Source: Desulfovibrionaceae bacterium
GTDB lineage: Bacteria > Desulfobacterota > Desulfovibrionia > Desulfovibrionales > Desulfovibrionaceae
Length of the DNA: 64,000 nucleotides
Assembly: GCA_910575755.1 (NCBI GenBank)
Contig: CAJTFO010000005.1
Location: forward strand, 62,001 to 126,000
Reading direction: 5' to 3'
The notes below the pieces were generated by a model. The model had not been told where the DNA came from, ran no database searches, and saw only the letters and a list, made by a program, of their open reading frames with translations. Both the position numbers and the translations under genes were made by a program. Within the stretch, counting starts at the first letter, position 1. Every line of letters starts with the position of its first letter. Positions 53,409 to 63,440 of this stretch are shown piece by piece.

Positions 53409-54563
53409 ATGAAAAAAAATAATAAGATAGCTTCTTCTTCGCGCCATACGAGTGGAAAAGACAAGACGGCTTCCAAAAAAATCGCGCCCGATATTGAAGT
53501 CCTTGGGGCTGCGCGCGACGACCAGGAGAATGAATACCGGAATCAGGAAACGCTGGATATTCTGGACGGAGACGAGCTGACGGCAGGTGAAATTCTGGAT
53601 GTGGACGACAAGGACAGCCTGGACATGGAGCCGGAACTTGCCCTTGAAGAAGACCATGATGCTCCTCTGCCAGCGACAAGCCTGCCCCGTCTGCCTTCCC
53701 CTGCCGGCACGCGCGACAGTCTGCACCTCTATTTGCGCGAGGTAAGCCGTTTTCCCATGCTCCATCCCGAAGAGGAGCATGAGCTGGCTCTGCGCGTGCG
53801 CGACCACAACGATCCGGATGCCGCCTTCCGGCTGGTATCCTCCCATCTGCGGCTGGTGGTGCGCATTGCCATGGACTTCCAGCGCCGCTGGATGCAGAAT
53901 GTGCTGGATCTGGTGCAGGAGGGCAACGTGGGTCTGATGCGCGCGGTGAACAAGTTCGACCCGGACAAGGGCATCAAGTTCTCCTATTACGCCTCATTCT
54001 GGATCAAGGCCTACATTCTCAAGTTCATCATGGACAACTGGCGCATGGTCAAGATCGGCACCACCCAGGTTCAGCGCAAGCTCTTCTACAACCTGAACCG
54101 CGAGCGCCAGAAGCTGATCGCCCAGGGCTATGATCCGGACGCGGCCATGCTCTCCGAACATCTGGGCGTGACCGAGGAGCAGATCAATGAAATGGATCAG
54201 CGCCTGGCCTCCACGGATCTCTCGCTCAATGTCCAGGTGGGCGAAGATTCCGGCGGGGCCTCCCGCATGGACTTTCTGCCCGCTCTGGGGCCCGGGGTCG
54301 AGGACAGTCTGGCCACGGACGAAATTGCGGGACTGGTGCGCTCGCGCCTGAAAACCATCATGCCCAGGCTCAATGAAAAGGAACTCTACATCCTGCAGAA
54401 CCGCCTGCTCACAGACGAGCCTGTCACCTTGCGTGAGATAGGCGAACGGTATAACGTCACTCGGGAACGCGTCCGCCAGCTTGAGGCCCGGCTTCTGGAG
54501 AAGATCCGCCAACACCTCACGCTGGATATCAAGGACTTTTCAGACGCATGGATACACTCATAA
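53409..54563 (+). CDS. rpoH: RpoH-like sigma-70 family factor with acidic N-terminal extension
   Basis: The 384-residue sigma factor has region 1.2/2 (SLHLYLREVSRFPMLHPEEE, DLVQEGNVGLMRAVNKFDP, FSYYASFWIKAYILKFIMDN) and the RpoH box-like VQRKLFYNLNRERQ. It ends with region 4.2 LREIGERYNVTRERVRQLEARLLEKIR. This fits sigma-32-type heat-shock factors. Residues 1 to about 100 form an unusual acidic, Asp/Glu-rich extension. The ATG has no strong ribosome-binding site: it sits in an A-rich leader, so translation may be regulated. One base separates its stop from the TPR lipoprotein start. Confidence 0.88.
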   Translation: MKKNNKIASSSRHTSGKDKTASKKIAPDIEVLGAARDDQENEYRNQETLDILDGDELTAGEILDVDDKDSLDMEPELALEEDHDAPLPATSLPRLPSPAGTRDSLHLYLREVSRFPMLHPEEEHELALRVRDHNDPDAAFRLVSSHLRLVVRIAMDFQRRWMQNVLDLVQEGNVGLMRAVNKFDPDKGIKFSYYASFWIKAYILKFIMDNWRMVKIGTTQVQRKLFYNLNRERQKLIAQGYDPDAAMLSEHLGVTEEQINEMDQRLASTDLSLNVQVGEDSGGASRMDFLPALGPGVEDSLATDEIAGLVRSRLKTIMPRLNEKELYILQNRLLTDEPVTLREIGERYNVTRERVRQLEARLLEKIRQHLTLDIKDFSDAWIHS

Positions 54564-54564
54564 A

Positions 54565-56349
54565 ATGAAACGTAAGACCATAGCGCTGCTCTGCGCGTTG
54601 ACGCTGTCCGTCACGGCGCCGCTTTTCCTTCTTGGCTGCGGCGGTTGCGCCGGCAACAAGCCGCAAAACGGCCAGACCTCCGACCGTGCGGGGGAAGAGT
54701 TCGCCGCCGGGGAAAAACCCGCGCGCGCGCAGTCCGCCTCCCTTCAGGATGTGCCCGTGCGGTCGGTGGAGAGCGGCCTTTCGCCCAACGCGCAGAGCAC
54801 CTATGCCTACTTGCTGTATACCCAGGCCCTGCTGGCCGAGGATGAGGCTGCCCTGCTCCAGGCCGCATCCCTGCTCAAGGCCTCGCCGGTTCCGGCCAAA
54901 ATCTGGATGGAGGGCGGGGTCTGGCTGATGAGCCGCAAGTCTCCCAATGCCGTCATCCTGCTGGAACAGGCCTTGAGCGTCTGGCCCGAGGATATGTCGC
55001 TCAATCTGCTCTATGCCGAAGCGCTTCTGGAGCACGGCATGCCCGAGCGCGGCGTGGAACTGATGCGCGCCTATCTGCAAAAGCACCCGGATTCTCTGGA
55101 TGCCCGTCTGGAGCTGGCCCTGCTGCTGGTCAAAAGCAAACAGTTCCCGGAAGCTGAAAAGCTGCTCAACAGCGTGGGGGCCAGACAGCGTTCCCCCCTG
55201 GTGGATTATTACCATGCCAGAGCGCTGATCGGCATGGAGCGCAGCAACGAGGCCATCCCCTATCTTCAGAAGGCCATCAGGGAAATGCCTGACTTTGTGG
55301 AGGCCCTGGCCGAGCTGGCCTTCATTTGCGAACAGCGCGGGGATCTGCGCGAAGCCCGCAATGTCTATGAAAAACTGATGAGACTCAATTTTTCCACTCA
55401 GGATGTGGCGCTCAGGCTGGTAAACATCTCCCTGCGTCTGAAGCAGCCCGAAAAAGCCCTCCAGTATATGCGGCTGGGTCCGGCCACCGTGCCCTTCAAA
55501 CTGACGGTGGCCAGCATGTTCATGGAGTCGCGCCACTATCTTCAGGCTGAAAATCTGCTCAAGCAGATCGTGGCCGACGGGGACGCGCCCGGCGATGTCT
55601 ATCTGCTGCTGGCGGATCTGGCCTACGAGCAGCGGCGTGATCTGTCCATGGCCCTGTCCTGGCTGGATAAAATGCCGTCCGGCAGTAAAAGCTCCGGCCG
55701 CGCCCGCCTGTTGCGCGCCCAGCTCCTGGCCGAAGCCGGGCAGAATGACAAAGCCCTCAAAGTGGTGCGCCAGGGACAAAAAGACTTTGCCGGGGTTCCC
55801 GACTTTCAGGAATTTGAAATCCGTCTGCTGGCCCGCCAGAAACAGATGCCCGAGGCTCTTGCCGTGGCCCGCGAGGCGGTGAAGACATGGCCGGACAATA
55901 CGGATCTGGCCTTTCTGCTGGGTTCCCTGCTGGACGAAACCGGCGACAAAAAGGGGGCTTTCACGGTCATGGAAGGCATCCTCGCAAGCCATCCGGACAA
56001 CTATCAGGCGCTCAACTATGTGGGCTACACGCTGGCCGAGGAAAACCGGGAGCTGGAGCGGGCCGTCAAACTGCTGGTCAGGGCCAACGAGCTCTCGCCT
56101 GATCAGGCGTATATTGTGGATTCCCTGGCTTGGGCCCTGTTCAAGTCCGGCCGTCTGGAAGACGCCCTGGGCCAAATTCGCCGGGCCGTAAAGCTGGGCG
56201 ATCAGGTGGACCCCTCCATCTGGGAGCATTATGGCGACATCGCCCGGCGCATGGGGCTCAAGGATGAGGCCCGCAAGGCCTATCAGAAAGCTCTGGATCT
56301 CAAACCCGCCAATGCCGAAGCATTGCGGCAGCGGCTTTCAACATTATGA
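54565..56349 (+). CDS. TPR-repeat outer membrane lipoprotein
   Basis: The 594-residue protein has a lipoprotein signal ending LFLLGCGG, with the lipidated Cys near residue 24. At least ten TPR-like helical pairs follow. The best are LARQKQMPEALAVAREAVKTWPDN, LNYVGYTLAEENRELERAVKLL and ARRMGLKDEARKAYQKALDLKP. TPR lipoproteins scaffold envelope complexes such as those for polysaccharide export or protein assembly; the partner is unknown. It is translationally coupled to the sigma factor gene and overlaps the LolB-like gene (ATGA). Confidence 0.87.
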   Translation: MKRKTIALLCALTLSVTAPLFLLGCGGCAGNKPQNGQTSDRAGEEFAAGEKPARAQSASLQDVPVRSVESGLSPNAQSTYAYLLYTQALLAEDEAALLQAASLLKASPVPAKIWMEGGVWLMSRKSPNAVILLEQALSVWPEDMSLNLLYAEALLEHGMPERGVELMRAYLQKHPDSLDARLELALLLVKSKQFPEAEKLLNSVGARQRSPLVDYYHARALIGMERSNEAIPYLQKAIREMPDFVEALAELAFICEQRGDLREARNVYEKLMRLNFSTQDVALRLVNISLRLKQPEKALQYMRLGPATVPFKLTVASMFMESRHYLQAENLLKQIVADGDAPGDVYLLLADLAYEQRRDLSMALSWLDKMPSGSKSSGRARLLRAQLLAEAGQNDKALKVVRQGQKDFAGVPDFQEFEIRLLARQKQMPEALAVAREAVKTWPDNTDLAFLLGSLLDETGDKKGAFTVMEGILASHPDNYQALNYVGYTLAEENRELERAVKLLVRANELSPDQAYIVDSLAWALFKSGRLEDALGQIRRAVKLGDQVDPSIWEHYGDIARRMGLKDEARKAYQKALDLKPANAEALRQRLSTL

Positions 56350-57134
56350 AAAAACTCGTCCTTTTCGCGTGCTTTCTGCTGCTCTGCGCCTGTGCAAAAC
56401 AGCCTTCCCCCCTGGATTCGGGTCCGGAGGCGCAAGCCCGCCTGGCAAGCCGCTGGCAGAAGTTCATGGCTGCCAGCGAGGCCGCGCCGCGCGCGCCCTA
56501 TCGCCTGCAACTGAGCCTGCGCTTCGGCGCCGAAGGCGATACACGCCGGGTCACAGCCCTGTTCTGGGGCAACAGCGACCGCCAGTTGCGTCTGGACGTC
56601 ATGGCCGGGGTGGGCGCGGTGATCGCCAAAATTCTTGAAGACGGACAGCATTTTCTGGTCTACAGCCCAAGCGAAAATAAAGGCTATTTCTACCAGGGCT
56701 CGGCCAGGCCCCTGCTCAGGGTGGGCGTGCCCGTGCCCTTTGATCTGGGGCATCTGGCCGCTCTGCTCAATGGCCGCTACGCGACCGTATTCGGAGACGG
56801 GCACAGCGCCGCCGCGGAACTGCCCGAGGGTCTGGCGCGCTATGAGCTGAGCGGCAAACCCGGCGGCAGCGTGACCCTCAATGCCGAAGGCCTGCCCGTG
56901 ACCTGGCGCGAAGCCCCGCAGGGCGGCAAGGGCTGGAACATGGAGATAGCCTATGACGACGCCGCGCCGCCTCTGCCCCGCCGCCTGACCCTGACCCACA
57001 CTGACGGCAAGCGCGCCATCCTGCTGGTCAAAGAGCGGGAAAAACCGGCGCGGACCTTTACCGCCGGGCAAATGAGCCTTACCTTGCCGGAAGACGCGCC
57101 CTTGTTGCCCCTTTCAGAGTACAGAGCGCAGTAG
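56346..57134 (+). CDS. LolB-like outer membrane lipoprotein
   Basis: The 262-residue protein has a signal peptide with the lipobox LLCAC (Cys near residue 16), then a beta-rich domain beginning RLQLSLRFGAEGDTRRVTALFWG. This resembles LolB/LppM-like lipoprotein-receptor folds by pattern, not by strong identity. LolB inserts lipoproteins into the outer membrane. The location after a TPR lipoprotein, and the four-base overlap with it, suggest a joint envelope role. Assignment to LolB is tentative. Confidence 0.68.
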   Translation: MKKLVLFACFLLLCACAKQPSPLDSGPEAQARLASRWQKFMAASEAAPRAPYRLQLSLRFGAEGDTRRVTALFWGNSDRQLRLDVMAGVGAVIAKILEDGQHFLVYSPSENKGYFYQGSARPLLRVGVPVPFDLGHLAALLNGRYATVFGDGHSAAAELPEGLARYELSGKPGGSVTLNAEGLPVTWREAPQGGKGWNMEIAYDDAAPPLPRRLTLTHTDGKRAILLVKEREKPARTFTAGQMSLTLPEDAPLLPLSEYRAQ

Positions 57135-57157
57135 CCCCATTTTTGCAAGGAGCAGAT

Positions 57158-57592
57158 ATGCAACGCATTCATCTGGCATCGGATCACGCCGGATTTGAGC
57201 TGAAGGCCACCCTGGCGCAGCAGTTGACCGAACTCGGCTACGAGGTTGTTGACGACGGAACCCACTCCAGGGAAAGCTGCGACTATCCTGTCTTTGCCCA
57301 CAAGCTTTGCGAAGCCGTGGAGCGTGAACACTGCCTCGGCATTCTGGTCTGCGGCACGGGCATAGGCATGTCCCTGGCCGCCAACCGCCACCCCGGCATC
57401 CGGGCCGCGCTCTGCGCCACGGAACTGCACGCCCGCCTGAGCCGCCGCCACAATAACGCCAATGTGCTTTGTCTGGGCGCGCGCGTCACAGGCGTGGAAC
57501 TGGCGCTGGCCATCATGGAGGCTTTTCTGGAAAGCCGCTTTGAAGGGGGCCGCCACCAGCGCCGGCTGGATCAGCTCAACCTCCCGGCCTGA
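57158..57592 (+). CDS. rpiB: Ribose 5-phosphate isomerase B
   Basis: The 144-residue enzyme interconverts ribose 5-phosphate and ribulose 5-phosphate. LASDHAGFELKATL is the family N-terminal signature, and GILVCGTGIGMSLAANRHPGIRAALC includes the active-site Cys and the phosphate-binding loop. RRHNNANVLCLGARV completes the site. ATG 57158 has AAGGAG seven bases upstream; a TTG at 57143 is less likely. It begins 24 bases after the LolB-like gene. Confidence 0.95.
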   Translation: MQRIHLASDHAGFELKATLAQQLTELGYEVVDDGTHSRESCDYPVFAHKLCEAVEREHCLGILVCGTGIGMSLAANRHPGIRAALCATELHARLSRRHNNANVLCLGARVTGVELALAIMEAFLESRFEGGRHQRRLDQLNLPA

Positions 57593-57778
57593 GACGCACC
57601 CCGCACGCGAAAGTCATTTCAAGAGCAGATTGTCTCTGACAGGCAGACCTGATTAAAGAAAAGCTGCTCCACAACGACCGTATAACCACACTGCATTCCG
57701 TCGCTTTCCGTTATGGTCGGCACATTTTCGCCATCGGTTGAAGCGGGAACAGGTCACAAACAGCCCTAAAGGATTGTC

Positions 57779-59230
57779 ATGCAGCTCTACAACACTCTGG
57801 GCCGTCAAAAAGAAGAATTCATTCCGATCCGGTCGGGCAAGGTTTATATGTATGTCTGCGGCATCACCGCCTATGATTACTGCCACATCGGCCACGCCCG
57901 TTCCGCCCTGGTGTTTGACGCGCTGGCACGCCATTTGCGCCATCTGGGCCTGGAGGTCAGCTTTGTGCGCAACTTTACGGATGTGGACGACAAGATCATC
58001 AACCGCGCCAACAGTGAAGGCCGCGACTGGCGGGAAGTGGCCCGAACCTATATCGACGCGTTTCATGAAGATATGGACCGCCTGGGCGTGCTGCGCGCGG
58101 ACTCCGAACCGCGCGCCACGGAATATATTCCCCAGATTCAGGAGCTTTGCGGCAAACTGATTGACGAGGGCAAGGCCTATGCCACGCCTTCGGGCGATGT
58201 CTACTTCCGGGTGCGCTCCTATATGCCCTACGGCAAACTTTCCGGCCGCAGCCTGGATGAGCTGCTCGCGGGCGCGCGCGTGGCCCCGGGCGAGGAAAAG
58301 GAAGATCCCCTGGATTTCGCTCTCTGGAAGGCCGCCAAGCCCGGCGAACCCTTCTGGGACAGCCCCTGGGGCAAAGGCCGCCCCGGCTGGCATATTGAAT
58401 GCTCGGCCATGAGCGGCCCTTATCTGCCCCTGGATATTCACGGCGGCGGGCAGGATCTGGTGTTTCCCCATCACGAAAATGAAATCGCCCAGTCCGAGGC
58501 CGCCTGCGGTTGCGAACTGGCCCGTTACTGGGTGCATAACGGCTTTGTGCAGGTCAATGCGGAAAAGATGTCCAAATCACTGGGCAACTTCAAAACCATT
58601 CGCGATATTCTTGAAAGTTATCTTCCTGAAACCCTGCGCTTTTTTCTGCTGGGCAAGCACTACCGCAGCCCTATTGATTTCACCGCCGAAGGCATGGACG
58701 AGTCGGAAAAAGCCCAGCAACGGGTCTATTCCTCCCTGCTGGAAGCCCGCAAGGCTCTGGAGCGCGCCTCCTGGAAAAAAACGCCTCTGCCCGCTGAACT
58801 GCGGGAAGAATGGACGGCCCTGCCCAGGGCATTTGAAGCCGCGCTGGACGACGATCTGAACACGGCCCAGGCTCTGGGGCAGATTTTCTCTCAAGTGCGC
58901 ATCGTCAACCGCGTTCTGGAGGACAAAAGCCTGCGCGCCGCTGAAGGCGCACGGGAACTGCTGGAAGAATTTCTGGCCCGCGCCCGCGACTGGGACGCGC
59001 AACTGGGTCTGTTCGGCAGGAATCCCGCCGAATTTCTCTCCGAGCTGCGCGCCATGCGCGCTGCCCGCAAAAATGTGGATATGGAGCATATGGAAAACCT
59101 GCTGCGCCGGCGGCAGGAAGCCCGCATGCAAAAGGACTTCGCCCGCTCCGACGCCCTGCGCGAAGAGCTGCTCGGCCTGGGCGTGAGCGTGCGGGATACG
59201 CCGGAAGGACAGACCTGGGATCTGGAGTAA
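57779..59230 (+). CDS. cysS: Cysteinyl-tRNA synthetase
   Basis: The 483-residue class I synthetase charges tRNA-Cys. The HIGH motif is at residues 36-39 (CHIGHARS) and KMSKS at 263-267. The zinc site uses Cys27, Cys208 and the HHENE segment near 231-235. The DALR-type C-terminal domain ends in [19 protein letters not shown]-like sequence. AAAGGA precedes the ATG. It is the first gene after a 186-base gap and may start a transcription unit with the M48 protease and hslV. Confidence 0.97.
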   Translation: MQLYNTLGRQKEEFIPIRSGKVYMYVCGITAYDYCHIGHARSALVFDALARHLRHLGLEVSFVRNFTDVDDKIINRANSEGRDWREVARTYIDAFHEDMDRLGVLRADSEPRATEYIPQIQELCGKLIDEGKAYATPSGDVYFRVRSYMPYGKLSGRSLDELLAGARVAPGEEKEDPLDFALWKAAKPGEPFWDSPWGKGRPGWHIECSAMSGPYLPLDIHGGGQDLVFPHHENEIAQSEAACGCELARYWVHNGFVQVNAEKMSKSLGNFKTIRDILESYLPETLRFFLLGKHYRSPIDFTAEGMDESEKAQQRVYSSLLEARKALERASWKKTPLPAELREEWTALPRAFEAALDDDLNTAQALGQIFSQVRIVNRVLEDKSLRAAEGARELLEEFLARARDWDAQLGLFGRNPAEFLSELRAMRAARKNVDMEHMENLLRRRQEARMQKDFARSDALREELLGLGVSVRDTPEGQTWDLE

Positions 59231-59278
59231 CCCTGTTTTCCGATCCGGAGGCCGATTCGGCTTTGTGGTGAGAAGCAT

Positions 59279-60691
59279 ATGACGTTTGCCCGTTTTGCCG
59301 TCCGTCGCTGGACGGCCCTGCTGGTTATGCTGGCCTTCATGCTGCCGCAGTGTTTTCCCGCGTCAGCGCGGGCCTTCTTTTTCGGCGGGGTTTCCATCAA
59401 GGACGAACAGGAGATGGGCCGCAAGTTTGACGTGATGGTTCGCTCCAGCCTGCCTGTGGTCGAAGACCCGGAGGTGAGCCAGTACGTCAAGAACCTGCTG
59501 GAGCGCCTGGTCAAGGCCCTGCCGCCCCAGCCGTTCCGCTTCAAGGCAACGGTGGTTCTGCACAATTCCCTCAACGCCTTTGCCGTGCCCGGCGGCTATG
59601 TCTTTGTATTCACGGGCATGATCATGAATCTGGAGCGAGAGGAAGAGCTGGCCGGGGTGCTGGCTCACGAGCTGGCCCATGTGACCCAGCGCCATGTGGC
59701 CGCCCGTCTGGAGCGGGCGCAATACCTGACTGTGGGCTCCCTCCTGCTGGCCATCGCCGGCGTGGCCGCCGGCGGTCCCGGCGGAGGCGCTCTGGCTATG
59801 GGCGCTATGGGCGCGGGCCAGTCAGCCATGCTCAATTACAGCCGGGTGGACGAAACCGAAGCCGACCACCTCGGCCTGCAATACATGATTGCCGCCGGGT
59901 ATCCGCCCGCCGGCATGGTGGGCGGCTTCAAGGTGCTGCGCCAGAAAAGCTGGATGAGCGGCACCAGCATACCCGCCTATCTCTCCACCCACCCGGCCAT
60001 CGGCGACCGCGTCAACGGACTGCAGGCCCGCATTCAGACACTGCCCGCCCCTGTCCGGAACCGCAAGCAGGACAACAAGCGCTTTACCCGCGTCAAGACC
60101 CTGCTCTGGGCCCGCTATGGCGACGAACAGGCGGCCCTGCAGCGCTTTTCCGGCAGGGACGGCCTGTCCGCCATGGGCCGGGGCATCGTGCTTGCCCGGC
60201 AGAACAGGATCAACGAAGCCGGCGCGGCCTTTGACCAGGCGCTGGCCGCCGCGCCCGGGGATTCTCTGGTTCTGCGCGAAGCCGGAGCCTTCCACTACCG
60301 CAAGGGGGACATGAGCCGGGCCGACGGCCTGTTGCGCCAGGCCATGCGTCTTGATCCGCGCGACTATATGGCCTCCTTTTTCTATGCGCGGATGCTGGAT
60401 GAGACCGGACGCCAGGCGCAGGCGGACAAATATTACGCGGAAGTGCTGCGCTATGTGCCGGAAGACGCGGAAGTGCATGAATCCTACGCCCGCTCGCTGG
60501 GCAAGGCGGGCAAAACGCTGGACGCGTATATTCATATGACCTACAGCGCCCTGTATTCCAACAACAAAAAGCAGACCGAGCGCTTTTTCAAGCAGGCCAG
60601 GGCTCTGGCTGACCGCTCGCCGGACAGGCGGCGTTTCCAGCGCCTGGAAGCGGCCTACAAGGAGCGCAAGGAAATCTGGGAAAAACATTGA
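59279..60691 (+). CDS. M48-family metalloprotease with TPRs (BepA-like)
   Basis: The 470-residue protein has a signal peptide (about residues 1-32) and an M48 peptidase domain. The zinc motif HELAH is at 130-134 and the third ligand Glu192 lies in [10 protein letters not shown] hydrophobic, Gly-rich segment (about 151-175) separates them. The C-terminal 180 residues are TPR-like. This matches BepA, which degrades or aids assembly of outer membrane proteins such as LptD. Its stop overlaps the hslV start (TGATG). Confidence 0.9.
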   Translation: MTFARFAVRRWTALLVMLAFMLPQCFPASARAFFFGGVSIKDEQEMGRKFDVMVRSSLPVVEDPEVSQYVKNLLERLVKALPPQPFRFKATVVLHNSLNAFAVPGGYVFVFTGMIMNLEREEELAGVLAHELAHVTQRHVAARLERAQYLTVGSLLLAIAGVAAGGPGGGALAMGAMGAGQSAMLNYSRVDETEADHLGLQYMIAAGYPPAGMVGGFKVLRQKSWMSGTSIPAYLSTHPAIGDRVNGLQARIQTLPAPVRNRKQDNKRFTRVKTLLWARYGDEQAALQRFSGRDGLSAMGRGIVLARQNRINEAGAAFDQALAAAPGDSLVLREAGAFHYRKGDMSRADGLLRQAMRLDPRDYMASFFYARMLDETGRQAQADKYYAEVLRYVPEDAEVHESYARSLGKAGKTLDAYIHMTYSALYSNNKKQTERFFKQARALADRSPDRRRFQRLEAAYKERKEIWEKH

Positions 60692-61224
60692 TGGACACCC
60701 ACGCGACAACGATTCTGGCGGTAAAAAAGGGCAACCATGTGGCCATGGCCGGGGACGGCCAGGTGACTCTGGGCCAGACCATGATCATGAAGCATACGGC
60801 CCAGAAGGTGCGCCGCCTGTATGAAGGGCGCATTCTGGCCGGCTTCGCCGGGGCCACGGCGGACGCCTTTACCCTGTTTGAACTGTTCGAGGCCAAACTC
60901 AAGGAAGTGCGCGGCAATCTGCTGCGCGCCGCTGTGGAAATGACCAAGGAATGGCGCAAGGACAAGTATCTGCGCAAGCTGGAAGCCATGCTGCTGCTGG
61001 CGGACAGCGAGCATCTGCTGGTGGTTTCCGGCACGGGCGACGTCATTGAACCGGATGACGACGTGGCGGCCATCGGCAGCGGCGGCGTCTACGCCCTGGC
61101 GGCGGCCAGAGCCCTCATCCGCCACAGCGCTCTCGACGCGGAAGCCGTAGCCCGCGAATCTATGGCCATCGCCTCGGAAATCTGCGTGTACACCAACGGG
61201 CATCTGACTGTGGAAACCCTATGA
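60691..61224 (+). CDS. hslV: ATP-dependent protease proteolytic subunit HslV
   Basis: The 177-residue protein is the peptidase of the HslUV (ClpQY) complex. [23 protein letters not shown] is the active core: the N-terminal Thr is exposed after removal of the short MDTHA propeptide. [18 protein letters not shown] and [14 protein letters not shown] are also typical. The ATPase partner gene hslU is not next to it within the window. It overlaps ispE by four bases. Confidence 0.95.
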   Translation: MDTHATTILAVKKGNHVAMAGDGQVTLGQTMIMKHTAQKVRRLYEGRILAGFAGATADAFTLFELFEAKLKEVRGNLLRAAVEMTKEWRKDKYLRKLEAMLLLADSEHLLVVSGTGDVIEPDDDVAAIGSGGVYALAAARALIRHSALDAEAVARESMAIASEICVYTNGHLTVETL

Positions 61225-62123
61225 TTCACCTCACGGCTGGCTGTAAGGTCAATCTGGGCCTGCATGTGCTCGGAGTGCGGGCCGACGGCTATCACGAACT
61301 GGACTCGCTGTTTTATCCTCTGTCGACCCCCTGCGACCGCCTGGAGATTCGGGAAAACGGCCCGCAGGGCATCGTGGTCTGTTGCGATGAGCCGTGCGTG
61401 GACCCACAGCGCAATACGCTGACCAAGGCCTATGCCGCTTTTGTCCGTGAGGCGGGCGAAGCGCCCGGCATCGCGGTGCAACTGCGCAAGGGCGTTCCGT
61501 CTGGTGCGGGCCTGGGCGGCGGCAGCAGCGACGCCGCCGCTTTGCTGCTCTGGCTCAACCAGCGCGCGGGAAAGCCCCTGGACGCCGCCTCTCTTGCCCG
61601 CGCTGCCCTGGCGGTGGGCGCGGACACGCCTTTTTTTCTGTACAATCAGCCATGCCGGGTACAAGGCATAGGTGAAACGCTCACGCCCGCAGACTATGAC
61701 TTCTCCGGCCTGCATCTGGTGCTGGTCTGTCCGGAAATTCATGTGGACACAGCCTGGGCCTTTGCCCGTTACGATGCCCTTTTCCCGCAGGCGAGCCGGA
61801 TGGCGGCGCAAAACCTCTTGACAAAGAATCCGTGCGAGGCTAATGGAACTCTTCTCTCTGGAGCAGGAAAGGCGTCATGGTCCCCGTGGGAAATACGCAA
61901 TGATCTGGAAGCCGCTGTTTTTCCCCGGTATCCGCAACTGGCCGCCATCAAGGCGGAGTTGTTGCGCCTCGGAGCGGGGGCGGCCTGCATGAGCGGCAGC
62001 GGTTCCAGCGTGCTGGGCCTGTTCAGCCGGGCGGCCACAGCCAACGCGAAATACGCCGCGGAGGCGTTGCGCGCGGAAAAGCGGCATGTGTACCTGCTTT
62101 CTCTGGGAAATACTGGGATGTAG
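61221..62123 (+). CDS. ispE: 4-diphosphocytidyl-2-C-methyl-D-erythritol kinase
   Basis: The 300-residue GHMP kinase phosphorylates CDP-ME in the MEP pathway to isoprenoids. [24 protein letters not shown] is the N-terminal signature, [19 protein letters not shown] the ATP-binding GHMP motif, and [18 protein letters not shown] the C-terminal motif. The loop at about 200-225 is slightly longer than usual. Its last ten bases, including the stop codon, form part of the acceptor stem of the following tRNA-Gln. Confidence 0.95.
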   Translation: MIHLTAGCKVNLGLHVLGVRADGYHELDSLFYPLSTPCDRLEIRENGPQGIVVCCDEPCVDPQRNTLTKAYAAFVREAGEAPGIAVQLRKGVPSGAGLGGGSSDAAALLLWLNQRAGKPLDAASLARAALAVGADTPFFLYNQPCRVQGIGETLTPADYDFSGLHLVLVCPEIHVDTAWAFARYDALFPQASRMAAQNLLTKNPCEANGTLLSGAGKASWSPWEIRNDLEAAVFPRYPQLAAIKAELLRLGAGAACMSGSGSSVLGLFSRAATANAKYAAEALRAEKRHVYLLSLGNTGM

Positions 62124-62188
62124 CCAAGTGGTAAGGCAACGGGTTTTGGCTCCGTCATCCGAAGGTTCGAACCCTTCCATCCCAGCCA
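62114..62188 (+). tRNA. tRNA-Gln (anticodon UUG)
   Basis: The 75-base gene folds as a cloverleaf with acceptor stem TGGGATG/CATCCCA, discriminator G and encoded CCA (62186-62188). The anticodon loop is TTTTGGC, giving UUG for CAA/CAG. The T arm has GGTTCGAACCC-like sequence. It overlaps the 3' end of ispE by ten bases, so processing of one transcript would remove the ispE stop region. Confidence 0.95.
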
Positions 62189-62383
62189 TACAGTGCATAC
62201 CACGGCGGCGACGCCGTTTGCGTTGACAGGGCCGGGCGCCCCTTTCCGCCCACGCTTCCAGGCGTCGCTGGCGTTCCAGCGGCGGGTGCGACCTCTTCTT
62301 TCCAGAGCGTCGGCATGTATCAACGGGCGCTTCCAGGGCAAAGCACGTTCATTGCCCGTGACCGCGTAAAGCAAGGCAGCCTC

Positions 62384-63331
62384 ATGTTCAGCGACCTGAA
62401 AATCGTCACAGGTTCTTCCAATCCGGATCTGGCCAGAGCCATTTGCGACCACCTGGGCTGTCAGCTCACGCCCACGCTGGCCACCACGTTCAGCGACGGT
62501 GAATTGCGCATCGAAATCGGCGACAATGTGCGCGGGGATGACGTGTTCGTCGTCCAGCCCACCTGTCCGCCCGCGGTCAACCGCAACCTGATGCAGCTCT
62601 GTCTGATGCTGGATGCCCTCAAGCGGGCCAGCGCCGGACGCATCACGGCGGTGATTCCCTATTACGCCTACGCCCGCCAGGACCGTAAAGTCAGCCCACG
62701 CGCGCCCATCAGCGCCAAGATGGTGGCCGATTTCATCGGCGTGGCCGGGGCCGAGCGAGTGGTGACTATTGATCTGCACGCCGGGCAGATTCAGGGTTTT
62801 TTCGACTGCCCGGTGGACAATCTTTTTGCCGTGCCGGTCATGCTGGACAGCCTGCGCCAGCTCAATGAAGACAAAATCGTCATTGTCTCGCCCGACGCCG
62901 GCGGTGTGGAACGGGCCAGAGCCTATGCCAAGCGGCTCAACGCCCCTCTGGCCATCGTGGACAAGCGCCGTGACCGGCCCAATCAGGCCCAGGCCATGCA
63001 TGTCATCGGCGACGTGGAAGGTCGGACGGCTATTGTGGTCGATGACATGATCGACACCGCGGGCACCCTCTGCGCCGGGGCTGAAGTGCTGCTCAAGTAC
63101 GGGGCCAGCAAAATCGTGGCCTGCGCCACCCACCCCGTGCTTTCCGGTCCGGCCATTGACCGCATCAACGAAACCCAGGCTCTTTCCCAGGTTATCGTTA
63201 CGGATACCATTCCGCTGGGCGACAAACTGGAGCGCTGCCCCAAGCTGAAGGTCACTTCGGTGGCCGCGCTGCTGGGCAAGACCATTCACAACATCCATAC
63301 CGGCTCTTCGGTAAGCGTGTTGTTTGTGTAG
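62384..63331 (+). CDS. prs: Ribose-phosphate pyrophosphokinase (PRPP synthetase)
   Basis: The 315-residue enzyme makes PRPP from ribose 5-phosphate and ATP for nucleotide, histidine and tryptophan synthesis. Conserved sites include FSDGELRIEIGDNVRGDDVFVVQ, YYAYARQDRKVSPRAPISAK, the divalent-metal motif TIDLHAGQIQGFFD, the flexible region DKRRDRPNQAQ and the PRPP-binding VVDDMIDTAGTL. ATG 62384 gives the normal length and has AAGG upstream; the region from 62315 is leader. The tRNA-Gln lies 195 bases upstream. Confidence 0.96.
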   Translation: MFSDLKIVTGSSNPDLARAICDHLGCQLTPTLATTFSDGELRIEIGDNVRGDDVFVVQPTCPPAVNRNLMQLCLMLDALKRASAGRITAVIPYYAYARQDRKVSPRAPISAKMVADFIGVAGAERVVTIDLHAGQIQGFFDCPVDNLFAVPVMLDSLRQLNEDKIVIVSPDAGGVERARAYAKRLNAPLAIVDKRRDRPNQAQAMHVIGDVEGRTAIVVDDMIDTAGTLCAGAEVLLKYGASKIVACATHPVLSGPAIDRINETQALSQVIVTDTIPLGDKLERCPKLKVTSVAALLGKTIHNIHTGSSVSVLFV

Positions 63332-63440
63332 CCGGCGCGTACCGGACAAAAAACGTGAAGAAGCTCCCGCAAGGGAATGGCAAGAACCTCATACGAACTT
63401 TTTCCGCACGTTTCAGGCGGCGGCCAGCAAGGAGAGGATC

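Noticed and set aside
54529-56229. 566-codon minus-strand frame opposite the TPR lipoprotein
   Set aside because: It has shadow composition, while the plus-strand gene has a lipobox and TPRs.
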